Part shown: one piece after another, positions 15,118 to 24,639 of the stretch
How the letters are laid out: each line of letters opens with the position of its first letter
Position numbering within the stretch: position 1 is the stretch's first letter
DNA from: Treponema bryantii
Lineage (GTDB): Bacteria; Spirochaetota; Spirochaetia; Treponematales; Treponemataceae
Assembly: GCF_900111035.1 (NCBI RefSeq)
Contig: NZ_FOFU01000003.1
Span: forward strand, 186,001-250,000
Length of the DNA stretch: 64,000 nt
Direction: 5' to 3'
The notes under the pieces: model-generated
The model's database searches: none
Seen by the model: the letters and a program-made list of their open reading frames with translations, nothing else
Told to the model about the DNA's origin: nothing
Translations under genes and position numbers: made by a program

Positions 15118-16119
15118 TTATTTCTGCTTTTTTACAGAGTCACGGACAACAACATTTCCGTGAACAACTTTTTTACCAATGTGGATATTAGGATTTTCGA
15201 GCTTAAGAACAATACTTTCTGCGGCGAGCAAAGCCATTGTGTTATAATTGATACTATATGTTGTAAGTTTTGGAATACCGATATCTGCAAATATACCGTC
15301 ATCAAAGGCTGCAACAGAAATATCTTTTGGAATATTGTACTCAAGTCCTTCTAGATTATGAATCAGTTTGTAAGCTGTTCGACAGTCGTTACAGATAAAG
15401 GCATCCGGCATTTTATCAGGAAGAATAAGGCTTATTTCTTCACCAAAATCTGTTACATCTGGAATCAAAAGCTCTTTTTGTAAATCAAGACCATGATGAA
15501 GAAGGGCTTTTGCAATTCCCAGGTAACGGTCCATTACAATTTCAGCAAATTGAATGTTGCCGACAAAACCTATTGTTTTGCAGCCCTGTTCAATAAGGTA
15601 ATTAGCCAGAGTAAAGCCTGCATAAAGGTTATCTGTTATAATTCCGCCTTCATTTACATCATCATAAATATGAGCAAGAAATAAAAATGGTTTTCCAGAA
15701 TTTTTAAGGACTTGAACATATTCTTTACTCATCTGACCAAGAATAATAAAGGCACTTACTTTGTTTTCTTTTAAGATTTTAGGAAGCAGAAGAAGGTGTT
15801 CTGTTTCGTCTGAAATGATCTCTGTCATTCCATAATAATTTAACTGTGTAAGATTTGAAATGAGCGGTTGCTGAAGGGACATATAGGTAGCATTGGCATT
15901 CATACTGCGTTCTGCAATCAAAATACCAATATTATGTGAGGTTCCGTCATCAATAGTAGAGCTCTGAGCTTTTTTATAGCCAAGTTCCTCCGCCTTAGCA
16001 AGAATCTTGGCTCTAAGATCTTCACTCACCCCGTCTTTACCTGATAACGCTTTTGATACAGACATGACCGTGATGTCAAGCTCATCGGCTATGTCTTTCA
16101 TAGTTACAAGGTTTCTCAT
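15118..16119 (-). CDS. LacI-family transcriptional regulator
   Basis: A 333-residue LacI/GalR repressor. The N-terminal helix-turn-helix is VTMKDIADELDITVMSVSKALSGKDGVSEDLRAKI, quoted in part: TMKDIADELDITVMSVSKAL with the hinge helix LGYKK near residue 50. A periplasmic-binding-protein-like ligand domain follows (NIGILIAERS, FIILGQMS, FLFLAHIYDD, IGFVGNIQFA, DAFICNDCRTAYKLI, ISVAAFDDG). The ligand is probably a sugar but is not identifiable. The gene stands alone and divergent from miaB. LacI proteins bind palindromes with a central CG; the AAACGTTT operators of the hemicellulose region are candidates, though they lie 15-18 kb away. Confidence 0.92.
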   Translation of the reverse strand: MRNLVTMKDIADELDITVMSVSKALSGKDGVSEDLRAKILAKAEELGYKKAQSSTIDDGTSHNIGILIAERSMNANATYMSLQQPLISNLTQLNYYGMTEIISDETEHLLLLPKILKENKVSAFIILGQMSKEYVQVLKNSGKPFLFLAHIYDDVNEGGIITDNLYAGFTLANYLIEQGCKTIGFVGNIQFAEIVMDRYLGIAKALLHHGLDLQKELLIPDVTDFGEEISLILPDKMPDAFICNDCRTAYKLIHNLEGLEYNIPKDISVAAFDDGIFADIGIPKLTTYSINYNTMALLAAESIVLKLENPNIHIGKKVVHGNVVVRDSVKKQK

Positions 16120-16127
16120 TTTTATTT

Positions 16128-16156
16128 ATTATATAGTAAAAAGAAAGTTAACGCAA
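16128..16156 (-). promoter_or_regulatory. Promoter of the lacI-family gene
   Basis: -35 TTGCGT (16156-16151) and -10 TATAAT (16133-16128) with 17-bp spacing. The -10 ends 8 nt before the ATG and no Shine-Dalgarno is present, so the mRNA is predicted to start at or next to the start codon. Confidence 0.72.
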
Positions 16157-16209
16157 AGGTATTAGTTATATATTTATAAAATCTTATTTTTTCTGTACAA
16201 TAAAGGAAT

Positions 16210-17586
16210 ATGTTGACGTACTTTTTTGAAACTTATGGCTGCGAGATGAATATTGCAGAATCTGCAGCAGTTGAACAGCTTTTTATTGCACGTGGATGGA
16301 AAAAATCCGAATCTGCGCAGACTGCTGATGTAGCTGTAATCAATACCTGTTCTATTCGCGAAACTGCAGAGAACCGAATTCTTGGTCGCCTTGGCTGGTT
16401 TAATGGTCTTAAGGCTGTGCGCGAGTGTAAATTTGGTGCAAAAACAAAAATGCTCGAAGAGGCTGTTGAATATGTAAAAGACGGAGCAAAGCCTCTTACC
16501 CTGATTGTGATGGGCTGTATGGCAGAGCGTCTCTTAAAGAGCTTTCAGAAAGATTATCCTTTTATTGATTATGTCGTAGGAACTTACGCTAAGCATCATT
16601 TTTCAGAAATCATAACAGCAATTGAAGAGGGGAGAAAGCCTTATCAGATTGATGATTCGGAAAAATACCGTTTTGCATCTTTATCTGCTGAACCTGGTGC
16701 TTTTTCAACCTTTGTTCCTATCATGCACGGCTGTAATAACTTCTGTACCTATTGTATAGTTCCGTATGTTCGTGGCCGTGAGCTCAGCCGCCCTGTAGAT
16801 GAAATTCTTCATGAAATTGATCTGCTTAGTAAAATGAATGTTCGTGAAATCACTTTAATTGGCCAGAATGTTAATAGCTATCATAGTGATGATGGTGTGA
16901 ACTTTGCACAGCTGCTTCAGAAAATTGCAGACCATCTTCGCGAAACAAATTCGCCTATAAAATGGGTGCGCTTTATGTCTTCTCATCCAAAGGATTTTTC
17001 TGATGATGTAATTGATGTAATTGCCCGCGAAAAAGTAATCTGCCATCATATTCATCTTCCTGTTCAGAATGGTTCTACAAAGGTTCTTGAAAAGATGAAC
17101 CGCCGTTATACTAGAGAGCATTATCTTGAACTTGTAGCAAAAATCAAAGAACGCATTCCTGATGTTTCTCTTACAACTGACATTATGATGGGCTTCCCTG
17201 GAGAAACTGAAGAAGATGTAGATCAGACTCTGGATCTAATGCGTCAGGTAAAATATGAATCTGCAATGATGTACTATTATAATCCTCGTGAAGGAACTCC
17301 TGCCAGCAAATGGGAACAGATTCCTGTTGAGACCCGTAAGGAGCGTCTGCAGCGTGTAATCGATCTTCAGCTGGAGCATACTCACGAGCAGATGAGTAAA
17401 CGTGTTGGCAGCACTGCAATGGTTCTTGTAGAAGGTGTAAGCCGTGATAATAAGGAAGAACTTCTTGGTCAGACAGAGCAGCATGAAAAAATTGCATTTA
17501 AGGCACCTGCTTCACTTATCGGTACTTTTGTAAATGTAAAAATATCAGAACTCAGTGGTAACACTTTCCGTGGTGAAATTGTTTAG
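16210..17586 (+). CDS. miaB: tRNA-2-methylthio-N6-dimethylallyladenosine synthase (MiaB)
   Basis: MiaB is a radical-SAM methylthiotransferase that adds a methylthio group to i6A37 in tRNAs reading UNN codons. At 458 residues it has the three domains. The N-terminal UPF0004 domain has cluster cysteines Cys11 (TYGCEMN), Cys47 (NTCSIRE) and Cys103 (MGCMAE); the radical SAM core has Cys175-x3-Cys179-x2-Cys182 (HGCNNFCTYC); a C-terminal TRAM domain follows (VLVEGVSRDNKEELLGQT). The Cys47-Cys103 stretch carries an insertion (about residues 62-95) longer than in E. coli. A TACAAT ends 8 nt before the ATG. Confidence 0.96.
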   Translation: MLTYFFETYGCEMNIAESAAVEQLFIARGWKKSESAQTADVAVINTCSIRETAENRILGRLGWFNGLKAVRECKFGAKTKMLEEAVEYVKDGAKPLTLIVMGCMAERLLKSFQKDYPFIDYVVGTYAKHHFSEIITAIEEGRKPYQIDDSEKYRFASLSAEPGAFSTFVPIMHGCNNFCTYCIVPYVRGRELSRPVDEILHEIDLLSKMNVREITLIGQNVNSYHSDDGVNFAQLLQKIADHLRETNSPIKWVRFMSSHPKDFSDDVIDVIAREKVICHHIHLPVQNGSTKVLEKMNRRYTREHYLELVAKIKERIPDVSLTTDIMMGFPGETEEDVDQTLDLMRQVKYESAMMYYYNPREGTPASKWEQIPVETRKERLQRVIDLQLEHTHEQMSKRVGSTAMVLVEGVSRDNKEELLGQTEQHEKIAFKAPASLIGTFVNVKISELSGNTFRGEIV

Positions 17587-17594
17587 GAGATAGT

Positions 17595-17930
17595 ATGGTA
17601 ATAACACTAATTCTTATCCTTCTGATTGTCATTTTTATGGCTTTTTTCATCGGCATGAATCTTTCGAATGTCTGTACATTCTGGTTTTTTAAGACTTTTA
17701 CAGAACTGCCGGTTGCAGTTCTTACACTGATTGCCTTTGGTGCAGGAATAATTTTTGCGCTTCTGTTTATTTTTGCTGCAAAAATGAAAGCTCCTGCCTC
17801 TGATGCAGAAGCTCGCGCAGCAAAAAAACTGGAGAAAAAGGCACGTGCAGAAGAAAAGCTTCGTCTGGCAAAAGAAAAAGAAGCCTCTAAAAAGGCTGCT
17901 AAAGAAGCAAAGAAAAACGAACCGATATAA
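17595..17930 (+). CDS. Small membrane protein, LapA-domain-like
   Basis: A 111-residue protein with two closely spaced membrane helices (about residues 2-23, VITLILILLIVIFMAFFIGM, and about 40-63, VAVLTLIAFGAGIIFALLFIF). The pair is joined by a loop containing NLSNVCTFWFF, the pattern of the LapA/DUF1049 family. A highly charged Lys/Glu/Ala-rich cytosolic tail (about 68-111) is probably a coiled coil. The start follows AGGAGA and lies 8 bp after miaB. LapA-family proteins are linked to envelope assembly in other bacteria; the role here is unknown. Confidence 0.72.
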   Translation: MVITLILILLIVIFMAFFIGMNLSNVCTFWFFKTFTELPVAVLTLIAFGAGIIFALLFIFAAKMKAPASDAEARAAKKLEKKARAEEKLRLAKEKEASKKAAKEAKKNEPI

Positions 17931-17935
17931 TATAT

Positions 17936-18928
17936 ATGAAGAAAATAATTTCCGTAGTCCTGACAGTTTTTTTCTGTACTTCAATATTTGCCGCAGAACT
18001 AACAGCCTCTTTCGTAACGTCCGAGGCTGCTAAAAAAGATTCTGTTGAAGAATCGGTTTCTTATCTTAAAAATCAAATTTCTAAAATGACTGTTGCTGCT
18101 GAAAAGCGTGCAACTTATGTTTTCTTAGCCTCGCTTCAGGAACAAATGGCTATGTATGCCGATGCACAGAAATCTTATGCACAGGCAGCTGCAATTGCGG
18201 CTGGTAATGCAGAGGGGATGCCTAAAAAATCAAATGAGCAGATCGTTCTTGATGCAGTACGCTGTGCCTTAAGTTCCGGTGATTATGCTACTGCCGACAG
18301 TTACCTCAATTCTGCCGTACGAAATTCTAAAAATGCTGACGTTCAGGCTTATATCAAACTTTATACTCAGTGGAGTGCTCTCTGCAAAGCAGAAGAGGTT
18401 TCTGATATTCAGGAACCTGTAGTAATGCTTCAGGCATATCTTAAAGTTGATTCAATGAATACTGTAAAGCCAGCAGTTCTTCTTACTCTCTGGTATGTAA
18501 CCGGCGACAGCTCTTATTCAAAAGAAATTACAAAACTTTATCCAAAATCTATAGAATCTTCTATTGTAAAGGGTGATGCACAACTGCTTCCAACTCCATT
18601 CTGGTTCTTTGTTCCAAAGAGCGGTGAAGCAGAACAGGGAACAGGAAGTTTCGCAGTTCCAGAAGAGCCAAAACAAACTTCTACTCAAACAGCTGCTGCA
18701 GAAAAGCCTGCTAAGTTTACTAAATGGCAGCTTGGTCTTTTCCGTACAGAAAACAATGCAAAACTCCTTGCTGATGAAGTAAAAGCCAAAGGTTTTGATT
18801 CATACATAACTACCGAAAAACGAGCCAGCGGTACAACATACTATATTGTTCTTGTTCGCGAAGACAAAAACGGTAATGTTGCAGACCGCCTTCGAAGCAG
18901 CGGCTATGACTGCTATGGAGTTGAATAA
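17936..18928 (+). CDS. Secreted SPOR-domain protein
   Basis: A 330-residue protein with a cleavable signal peptide (VVLTVFFCTSIFAAE). A helical region with TPR-like character follows (about residues 40-200; YVFLASLQEQMAMYADAQKSY, GDYATADSYLNSAVRNS). After a Thr/Ala-rich linker, the C-terminal ~70 residues match a SPOR domain (KWQLGLFRTENNAKLLADEV, GFDSYITTEKR, YYIVLVRE). SPOR domains bind septal, denuded peptidoglycan, so a role in division or cell-wall remodelling in the periplasm is likely. It starts 5 bp after the LapA-like gene and is probably co-transcribed, but a TATAAT also sits 4 nt before its ATG. Confidence 0.8.
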   Translation: MKKIISVVLTVFFCTSIFAAELTASFVTSEAAKKDSVEESVSYLKNQISKMTVAAEKRATYVFLASLQEQMAMYADAQKSYAQAAAIAAGNAEGMPKKSNEQIVLDAVRCALSSGDYATADSYLNSAVRNSKNADVQAYIKLYTQWSALCKAEEVSDIQEPVVMLQAYLKVDSMNTVKPAVLLTLWYVTGDSSYSKEITKLYPKSIESSIVKGDAQLLPTPFWFFVPKSGEAEQGTGSFAVPEEPKQTSTQTAAAEKPAKFTKWQLGLFRTENNAKLLADEVKAKGFDSYITTEKRASGTTYYIVLVREDKNGNVADRLRSSGYDCYGVE

Positions 18929-18931
18929 AAA

Positions 18932-20353
18932 TTAATTAAGAGCCTGGCTCATTTTTTGAATAATTGTATTAACACTGTCCTTTTTGATTCCCGAGTAATT
19001 TATTACAAAGCTTTCAGTTGAGGGCAGTGTTTTTTTATCATAATAATAATCTGACAAAAGCTGAATGTTGATTCCTTCCTTCCGCCATTTTTCCTGTATA
19101 AGGCGGGCATTAAATCCGTTGTTCAGAGTCAAAAGAAAGTGAAGTCCCGAGTTCTCTTCACGAATCGAAAAAGCCTTTGAAAGCGCCGAGTTCTCAATAC
19201 CTGTAATCAAAATATTCCGCAGGCTCCTGTAATAATTTTTCATTCGGTTAATATGCTTTTCGTAATGCCCGGCTTCTATAAAACGGGCAAGCGTTAATTG
19301 TTCAAAACTCGAAACCTGACACGAGTAAAAACCGAGCTTTCTCGAAAACTCCGCTGCAAGCTCCTGCGGCAAAATCATATAGCTGATTCGAAAGGAAGGG
19401 GACAGAGTTTTAGAAAAGGTGTTTATATAAATTACCCGGCCGTTATGATCAATACTTTGCAGGGTAGGTAGCGGCTTTCCAATAAAACGGAATTCGCTGT
19501 CATAATCATCTTCTATAATAAAACGGTCTGGGGCTTTTCTTGCCCATTCCAAAAGTTCAGTGCGACGCTTAAAGTTCATTATGACGCCGGACGGAAAGTG
19601 ATGCGATGGAGAAACGTGAACAATATTTGCCGCGGCCTTTTGAAGCTCTTCTATGATTATTCCGTGCTCGTCAATATTCACCGGCTCACACCTTACCCCG
19701 TTAAGTCTGAAGATCTCTGCCGCTTTGTGATAACCCGGATTCTCTACGGCAAATATTTCATCTCTCCCAAGAAACTGAACCAGCATAGAATACAGCGATT
19801 CTGTTCCGGCCCCTATAATTACCTGAGATTCGGAAACGTCCATGTTGCGGAAGGCTTTGAGATGTCGGCAAATTGCACGCCTCAATTCCAGTGTGCCAAA
19901 AACATCAGTTCGTTTTAGTAATTTCTCATTTTCAGAAGAAAGCACTTGTCTCATAGTCTTCGACCACAGTCCAAAGGGAAACTTCCCTGGCACTGCCGCA
20001 TTACTTGTAAAATCTGCAAAGTAAGTAAGCGGGGCTGCTGTGCTTTCTGATTCTCTGTGGTCAGCTTTATGGCTGCGGGCGTCTTCGGCGGTTTCCTTTT
20101 TCAAATGTCTTGCAATATCTGAAACAAAAAATCCCTTCTTTTCTATAGAATAAATATAGCCTTCATCAATCAGCTGAAGATAAGCATTCTGTACGGTAAT
20201 CACACTGATTCCAAGGTGCTGGCTTAAAGAGCGTTTTGAAGGAAGCTTTTCATTTTCTTTCAGTACTCCATCCCGAATCTGATTTTTGATTGAAGTGTAA
20301 AGAAGATCTGTTAGAGTTTTGTTCCCGCGTTTTTCAAAGTCCAGAGTTATCAT
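18932..20353 (-). CDS. pdxR: MocR-family regulator, PdxR-like
   Basis: A 473-residue GntR/MocR regulator: an N-terminal winged helix (SIKNQIRDGVLKENEKLPSK, LSQHLGISVITVQNAYLQLIDEGYI) joined to a fold-type-I aminotransferase domain (about residues 110-473). The PLP-binding lysine lies in YINTFSKTLSPSFRISYM and the cofactor aspartate in FIIEDDYDSEFR. It is divergent from a pyridoxal/pyridoxamine kinase gene; this arrangement is typical of PdxR, which senses PLP and controls vitamin B6 synthesis or salvage. A TATAAT ends 7 nt before the ATG. Confidence 0.88.
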   Translation of the reverse strand: MITLDFEKRGNKTLTDLLYTSIKNQIRDGVLKENEKLPSKRSLSQHLGISVITVQNAYLQLIDEGYIYSIEKKGFFVSDIARHLKKETAEDARSHKADHRESESTAAPLTYFADFTSNAAVPGKFPFGLWSKTMRQVLSSENEKLLKRTDVFGTLELRRAICRHLKAFRNMDVSESQVIIGAGTESLYSMLVQFLGRDEIFAVENPGYHKAAEIFRLNGVRCEPVNIDEHGIIIEELQKAAANIVHVSPSHHFPSGVIMNFKRRTELLEWARKAPDRFIIEDDYDSEFRFIGKPLPTLQSIDHNGRVIYINTFSKTLSPSFRISYMILPQELAAEFSRKLGFYSCQVSSFEQLTLARFIEAGHYEKHINRMKNYYRSLRNILITGIENSALSKAFSIREENSGLHFLLTLNNGFNARLIQEKWRKEGINIQLLSDYYYDKKTLPSTESFVINYSGIKKDSVNTIIQKMSQALN

Positions 20354-20463
20354 AAATCTGATTATATAAAACTTATTATAAATTGAATATATCTATAATA
20401 TCAGATTGTCGCTACTATTTACCTATAAATATCGCCATCTGGCAATTTTTTCGAGGTAATAAA

Positions 20464-21291
20464 ATGGATAAAAGACTTTTGACAATTCAGGACATTTCTT
20501 GTGTCGGACAGTGCTCGCTTACAGTTGCACTTCCTGTTATTTCTGCCTGTGGAATTGAAACTGGAATTCTTCCAAGTTCTGTTCTTTCAAATCATACTGC
20601 AGGTTATTCCGGCTGGACTTTTCACGACCTTACAGACGATATGCCGAAAATCCTTGAACGCTGGCTTACGGAAAAAGTGAGCTTTGATGCATTTTATACC
20701 GGCTATGTTTCAAAAACTCAGATTCCATACATTCTTGAAATTATGGAAAAAGCTGCCCGTCCTGGCGCTCTCCGCATTGTTGACCCGGTAATGGCCGACA
20801 ACGGAAAGCTCTACACAGGTTTTGATGAGGATTTCCCACAGGAGATGAAAAAGCTGATTAACGGCGCGGATGTTATTATGCCAAATCTTACAGAAGCTGC
20901 CTTCCTTCTTGACCAGCCATATAAAGCTGATGGTTATGATAAAGCGTTTATCGAAAAAATGGCTCGCGATCTTGCAGCCCTTGGCGCTAAAAATGTAATT
21001 GTTACGGGAGTTAGTTTTGAGCCTTCTAAACTTGGTGTTGCAGTTTATGATGGTAATAAAGTTGAATATTACTTTAATGAAAAGCAGGCTGTAAGTTCTC
21101 ATGGAACCGGAGATCTTTACGCTTCTGTAGTTGCGGGTGCTTTGCTTCGCGGTAAGTCTCTTCTGGAAGCTGCAAGTCTTGGAGCTGATGTTGTAGTGGA
21201 AGCAATTAAACTTACTGCCGGCGACAAAGACCACTGGTACGGCGTAAAGTTTGAACTGGCTCTTCCATATCTTATTCAGCGTCTGTCATAA
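20464..21291 (+). CDS. pdxY: Pyridoxal / pyridoxamine kinase
   Basis: A 275-residue ribokinase-superfamily kinase that phosphorylates B6 vitamers. Motifs: TIQDISCVGQCSLTVALPVIS at the N-terminus, STHTTGY-like SNHTAGY, VDPVMADNGKLY, PNLTEAAFLL, and the C-terminal anion hole SSHGTGDLYASVVAGALLRG with the catalytic Asp. The ATG at 20464 follows GAGGT and starts the conserved region; an upstream in-frame start at 20383 has no support. The divergent pdxR suggests PLP-responsive control. It could be named pdxK or pdxY. Confidence 0.92.
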   Translation: MDKRLLTIQDISCVGQCSLTVALPVISACGIETGILPSSVLSNHTAGYSGWTFHDLTDDMPKILERWLTEKVSFDAFYTGYVSKTQIPYILEIMEKAARPGALRIVDPVMADNGKLYTGFDEDFPQEMKKLINGADVIMPNLTEAAFLLDQPYKADGYDKAFIEKMARDLAALGAKNVIVTGVSFEPSKLGVAVYDGNKVEYYFNEKQAVSSHGTGDLYASVVAGALLRGKSLLEAASLGADVVVEAIKLTAGDKDHWYGVKFELALPYLIQRLS

Positions 21292-21401
21292 TCTGATTTT
21301 TACAATGTCTTTGCAAATGGTGCGGTTATGTGTTGTTTCATTCGTTTTTTTTATGTAAACTGTAAATGAAAAAAATCAGAAACAATACAGGAGACCGCAC
21401 T

Positions 21402-23138
21402 ATGGCAAAAACATTCGACGATAAAAAAATCATTTACACAATGGACAGAGTTACCCGTTCTTACGGAACTAAAGTTGTCCTTAAAGATATCAGTATTTCA
21501 TATTACTATGGTGCGAAAATCGGCGTTGTAGGACCTAACGGTTCTGGTAAATCTTCTCTTTTTAAGATTCTTGCCGGAAAAGATACAGACTTCGCTGGTG
21601 AAACTTCTCTTGCTCCAGGTTACACAATCGGTTACCTCGAACAGGAGCCAGAGCTTGAAGCTGGTAAAACTGTAATGGAAATTGTAAAGGAAGGTGTAAA
21701 ACCAATTACAGACCTTCTTGCAGAATTCGATAAAATCAACGAAGCTTTTGGTGACCCGGATGCAGATTTTGATAAGCTCTGTGCACGCCAGGGTGAGGTT
21801 CAGGAAAAACTCGATGCTCTCGATGCATGGAACCTCGACAATAACCTTGAACTTGCTATGGACGCCCTCCGCTGTCCTCCTGCTGATCAGGTTGTAGATG
21901 TACTTTCTGGAGGTGAACGCCGCCGTGTTGCTTTGTGCCGTCTTCTTCTTCAGAAGCCAGATATTCTTCTTCTCGACGAACCTACAAACCATCTCGATGC
22001 AGAAACTGTAGCATGGCTCGAAAAACATCTTAATGATTATCCAGGAACTGTAATTGCCGTAACTCACGACCGTTACTTCCTTGATCAGGTTGCAGGCTGG
22101 ATTCTTGAGCTTGACCGCGGTGAAGGTTATCCGTTCAAGGGAAACTATTCAAGCTGGCTTGAACAGAAAAATGCCCGCCTTGCACAGGAAAATAAAAATG
22201 AGTCTGCACGTCAGAAAGAAATCCAGCGCGAGTTGGAATGGATTCACATGGGCGCTAAGGGACGTCAGGCAAAGCATAAGGAACATATTACACGCTATAA
22301 CGAGCTCATGGCTCAGGAAAGCAAAAAGCAGCTTAAAGATACACAGATTTCTATTCCAGCCGGTCCACGTCTTGGCGGTCAGGTAATTGATATTGAAAAT
22401 CTTACAAAGTCTTTTGGCGATAAGCTTCTTTTCGAAAATCTCAACGTACATATTCCGGCTGGTGCCATCGTTGGTATTGTTGGACCTAACGGTGCCGGTA
22501 AAACAACTCTCTTTAAGATGATTGTTGATGCAGCTGGTCTTGAAGGCGGCGAAAAACCGGATGCCGGAACTATCAAAGTTGGTCAGACTGTAAAGCTTGT
22601 TTACGTAGATCAGATGAGAAGCGGCCTTGATATGAACAAAACTGTTTACGAAACTCTTGGCGGTGGCGGAGACCTCGTAAAACTCGGTGCTGTAGATGAA
22701 AAGGGTAGAGCTCTCGAAGGTGGTGTTCGCGAAGTAAATGCACACGCCTACTGCGGTTGGTTCAACTTTGCTGGCCCGGATCAGAATAAAAAGGTAAGCG
22801 TGCTTTCTGGTGGTGAGCGCAACCGCCTGAACCTTGGTATGATGCTTAAGGAAAGTGGAAACGTTCTGCTCTTCGACGAACCTACAAACGACCTTGACGT
22901 AGAAACTGTTCGCGCCCTCGAAGAAGCGCTCGAAGACTTCGCCGGTTGTGCGCTTGTAGTAAGCCATGACCGCTGGTTCCTCGACCGTATCTGTACACAT
23001 ATTCTTGCATTTGAAAACAACTCAGAAGTTCGCTTCTTTGAAGGAAACTGGTCTGAGTATGCAGAATGGAAGCTCAAGGAATTCGGTGAAGATGCCGGAG
23101 TTCCAAAGAGAACAGTTTATAGAAAATTGAGCCGATAA
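21402..23138 (+). CDS. ettA: ABC-F translation factor EttA
   Basis: EttA is a cytosolic ABC-F ATPase that binds the ribosomal E site and gates the first elongation steps according to energy charge. At 578 residues it has two ATPase domains: Walker A VGPNGSGKSS and VGPNGAGKTT, signatures LSGGERRRVALC and LSGGERNRLNLG, Walker B LLLLDEPTNHLD and VLLFDEPTNDLD. The EttA arm insertion in domain 1 and the PtIM linker (about residues 240-310, RELEWIHMGAKGRQAKHKEH) are present. The ATG at 21402 follows CAGGAG; an earlier in-frame ATG at 21366 would add 12 residues. Single-gene unit. Confidence 0.95.
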   Translation: MAKTFDDKKIIYTMDRVTRSYGTKVVLKDISISYYYGAKIGVVGPNGSGKSSLFKILAGKDTDFAGETSLAPGYTIGYLEQEPELEAGKTVMEIVKEGVKPITDLLAEFDKINEAFGDPDADFDKLCARQGEVQEKLDALDAWNLDNNLELAMDALRCPPADQVVDVLSGGERRRVALCRLLLQKPDILLLDEPTNHLDAETVAWLEKHLNDYPGTVIAVTHDRYFLDQVAGWILELDRGEGYPFKGNYSSWLEQKNARLAQENKNESARQKEIQRELEWIHMGAKGRQAKHKEHITRYNELMAQESKKQLKDTQISIPAGPRLGGQVIDIENLTKSFGDKLLFENLNVHIPAGAIVGIVGPNGAGKTTLFKMIVDAAGLEGGEKPDAGTIKVGQTVKLVYVDQMRSGLDMNKTVYETLGGGGDLVKLGAVDEKGRALEGGVREVNAHAYCGWFNFAGPDQNKKVSVLSGGERNRLNLGMMLKESGNVLLFDEPTNDLDVETVRALEEALEDFAGCALVVSHDRWFLDRICTHILAFENNSEVRFFEGNWSEYAEWKLKEFGEDAGVPKRTVYRKLSR

Positions 23139-23255
23139 AAAGGTTATTCTCTACGTAAAAACCTTTAATTGATCGTTTTACTAAACTGTTTTCTTACAAT
23201 TTTCAGAGATTTTTCTTACTGTAAAAAACTTCATACTTCGATTATATTTAGGGGT

Positions 23256-24626
23256 ATGAAGATTTTTTTTAACAAAACAATAAAAATACTCTGTTTAATG
23301 TGTTTTGCCGTTATTGCAGTTTCTTGCAGCGGTAAAAATGAGAAGAAAAACGAACCTGTTGAGCTAAGTAATCCTATGGCAGAAAGATTTTTGAAAGCAC
23401 AATCTTCTGACGGTCCTGCAAAAACAGAACAAGCTGAAAATAAACCAGCTCCTGCTCCGGTTACTAGTGTAAATCCTCTGGAAATAATCTGCTTTAACCG
23501 CGAAAATGCTGTAGTGGATAACGGAAAGAAAGCCTTTAAGGAAATTACAGCTATGGAACTTGTACGCGATATGAAGACCGGCTGGAACCTTGGAAACACT
23601 CTTGATGCAATAGGCGGCGGAAGAGGTCTTGCTTCTGAAGTCAGCTGGGGACAGCCTTATACAACTAAGGAAATGATAGATGGTCTTGCTGCTTCCGGAA
23701 TCAAAACAATCCGTATCCCTGTATCCTGGAGTCGTCATATCATAGACAATAACTATACAATCTCCCCTGCATGGATGAAGCGTGTAAAGGAAATTGTAGA
23801 CTGGGCAATTGAAGACGGCATGTATGTCGTTATTAATATCCATCATGATAACTATGAGAAGAATGCCAAAATGCCTAGAGGCGGAGGCTTCTATCCTACA
23901 GATGAAAACTATGAAGAATCTGCATATTTTGTTTGTAATACCTGGGCACAGATTGCTCTTGCCTTTAATGACGGTTATGATGAGCACCTTGTATTTGAAG
24001 TTCTGAATGAGCCTCGTCTCTGCGGAACAAAAGAGGAGTGGTATTATAATTCAAGCTCAATGAAATCAATTGTTGCAATGAATAATCTCAATAAGCTTAC
24101 ACAGAATATTCTTGATGTAATTCGTGCAAGCGGCGGAAACAATAAAAAGCGTATGGTTGCAATACCATCATTACAGGCATCTCCGGAATCTGCTCTTGAA
24201 AGTACGTTCAAAATGCCTCAGGATTATGATGGCAGCAAAGACAGACTTATTGTTTCAGTTCATATGTATACTCCATACAACTTTGCAATGGAATCTCCTG
24301 GAATTACCGAGTTCTCTGCAAAGGTAGAAAGTGACTTTACTTCAATGTTTAAGAAACTTCATAATCATTTTATTGAAGATGGTTATGCAGTTTACATCGG
24401 AGAATATGGAGCAACAAACAAAAATAATCTCGAAGCCCGCGTAGCCTGGTTCCGTGCTTTTGTAAAGAATGCAAAGGCAAACGGTATGCCATGTTTTGTT
24501 TGGGATAATGCTGTATGGGAAGTAAAAGATAGAGACTATAGTGAACATTACGGATTCTATAACCGCTATAATCAGACCTGGTATTTCCCGGAGATTATTG
24601 ATGCAATTAATGAAGGCTTGAAATAA
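23256..24626 (+). CDS. Glycoside hydrolase family 5 lipoprotein (endoglucanase-like)
   Basis: A 456-residue lipoprotein; the signal peptide ends in VIAVSCSGK (Cys near residue 24), followed by a Lys/Glu/Pro-rich linker and a GH5 (beta/alpha)8 barrel from about residue 100. Typical GH5 motifs are MKTGWNLGNTLDA, IKTIRIPVSWSRH, YVVINIHHDN, the acid/base glutamate in VLNEPRL (about residue 251) and the nucleophile in YIGEYGAT (about 382). It should cut beta-1,4-glucan, mixed-linkage glucan or xyloglucan at the cell surface. A TATATT ends 7 nt before the ATG. A GH1 gene follows 13 bp later and would finish degradation inside the cell. Confidence 0.92.
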   Translation: MKIFFNKTIKILCLMCFAVIAVSCSGKNEKKNEPVELSNPMAERFLKAQSSDGPAKTEQAENKPAPAPVTSVNPLEIICFNRENAVVDNGKKAFKEITAMELVRDMKTGWNLGNTLDAIGGGRGLASEVSWGQPYTTKEMIDGLAASGIKTIRIPVSWSRHIIDNNYTISPAWMKRVKEIVDWAIEDGMYVVINIHHDNYEKNAKMPRGGGFYPTDENYEESAYFVCNTWAQIALAFNDGYDEHLVFEVLNEPRLCGTKEEWYYNSSSMKSIVAMNNLNKLTQNILDVIRASGGNNKKRMVAIPSLQASPESALESTFKMPQDYDGSKDRLIVSVHMYTPYNFAMESPGITEFSAKVESDFTSMFKKLHNHFIEDGYAVYIGEYGATNKNNLEARVAWFRAFVKNAKANGMPCFVWDNAVWEVKDRDYSEHYGFYNRYNQTWYFPEIIDAINEGLK

Positions 24627-24639
24627 GGAAGGAATTCAA

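Noticed and set aside
21498-22067. 189-codon minus-strand frame
   Set aside because: Another antisense shadow of the ATPase gene; composition unlike the real genes.
22149-23000. 283-codon open frame on the minus strand
   Set aside because: It lies wholly antisense to ettA, whose conserved motifs leave no doubt. The translation has no recognisable features and no ribosome site.
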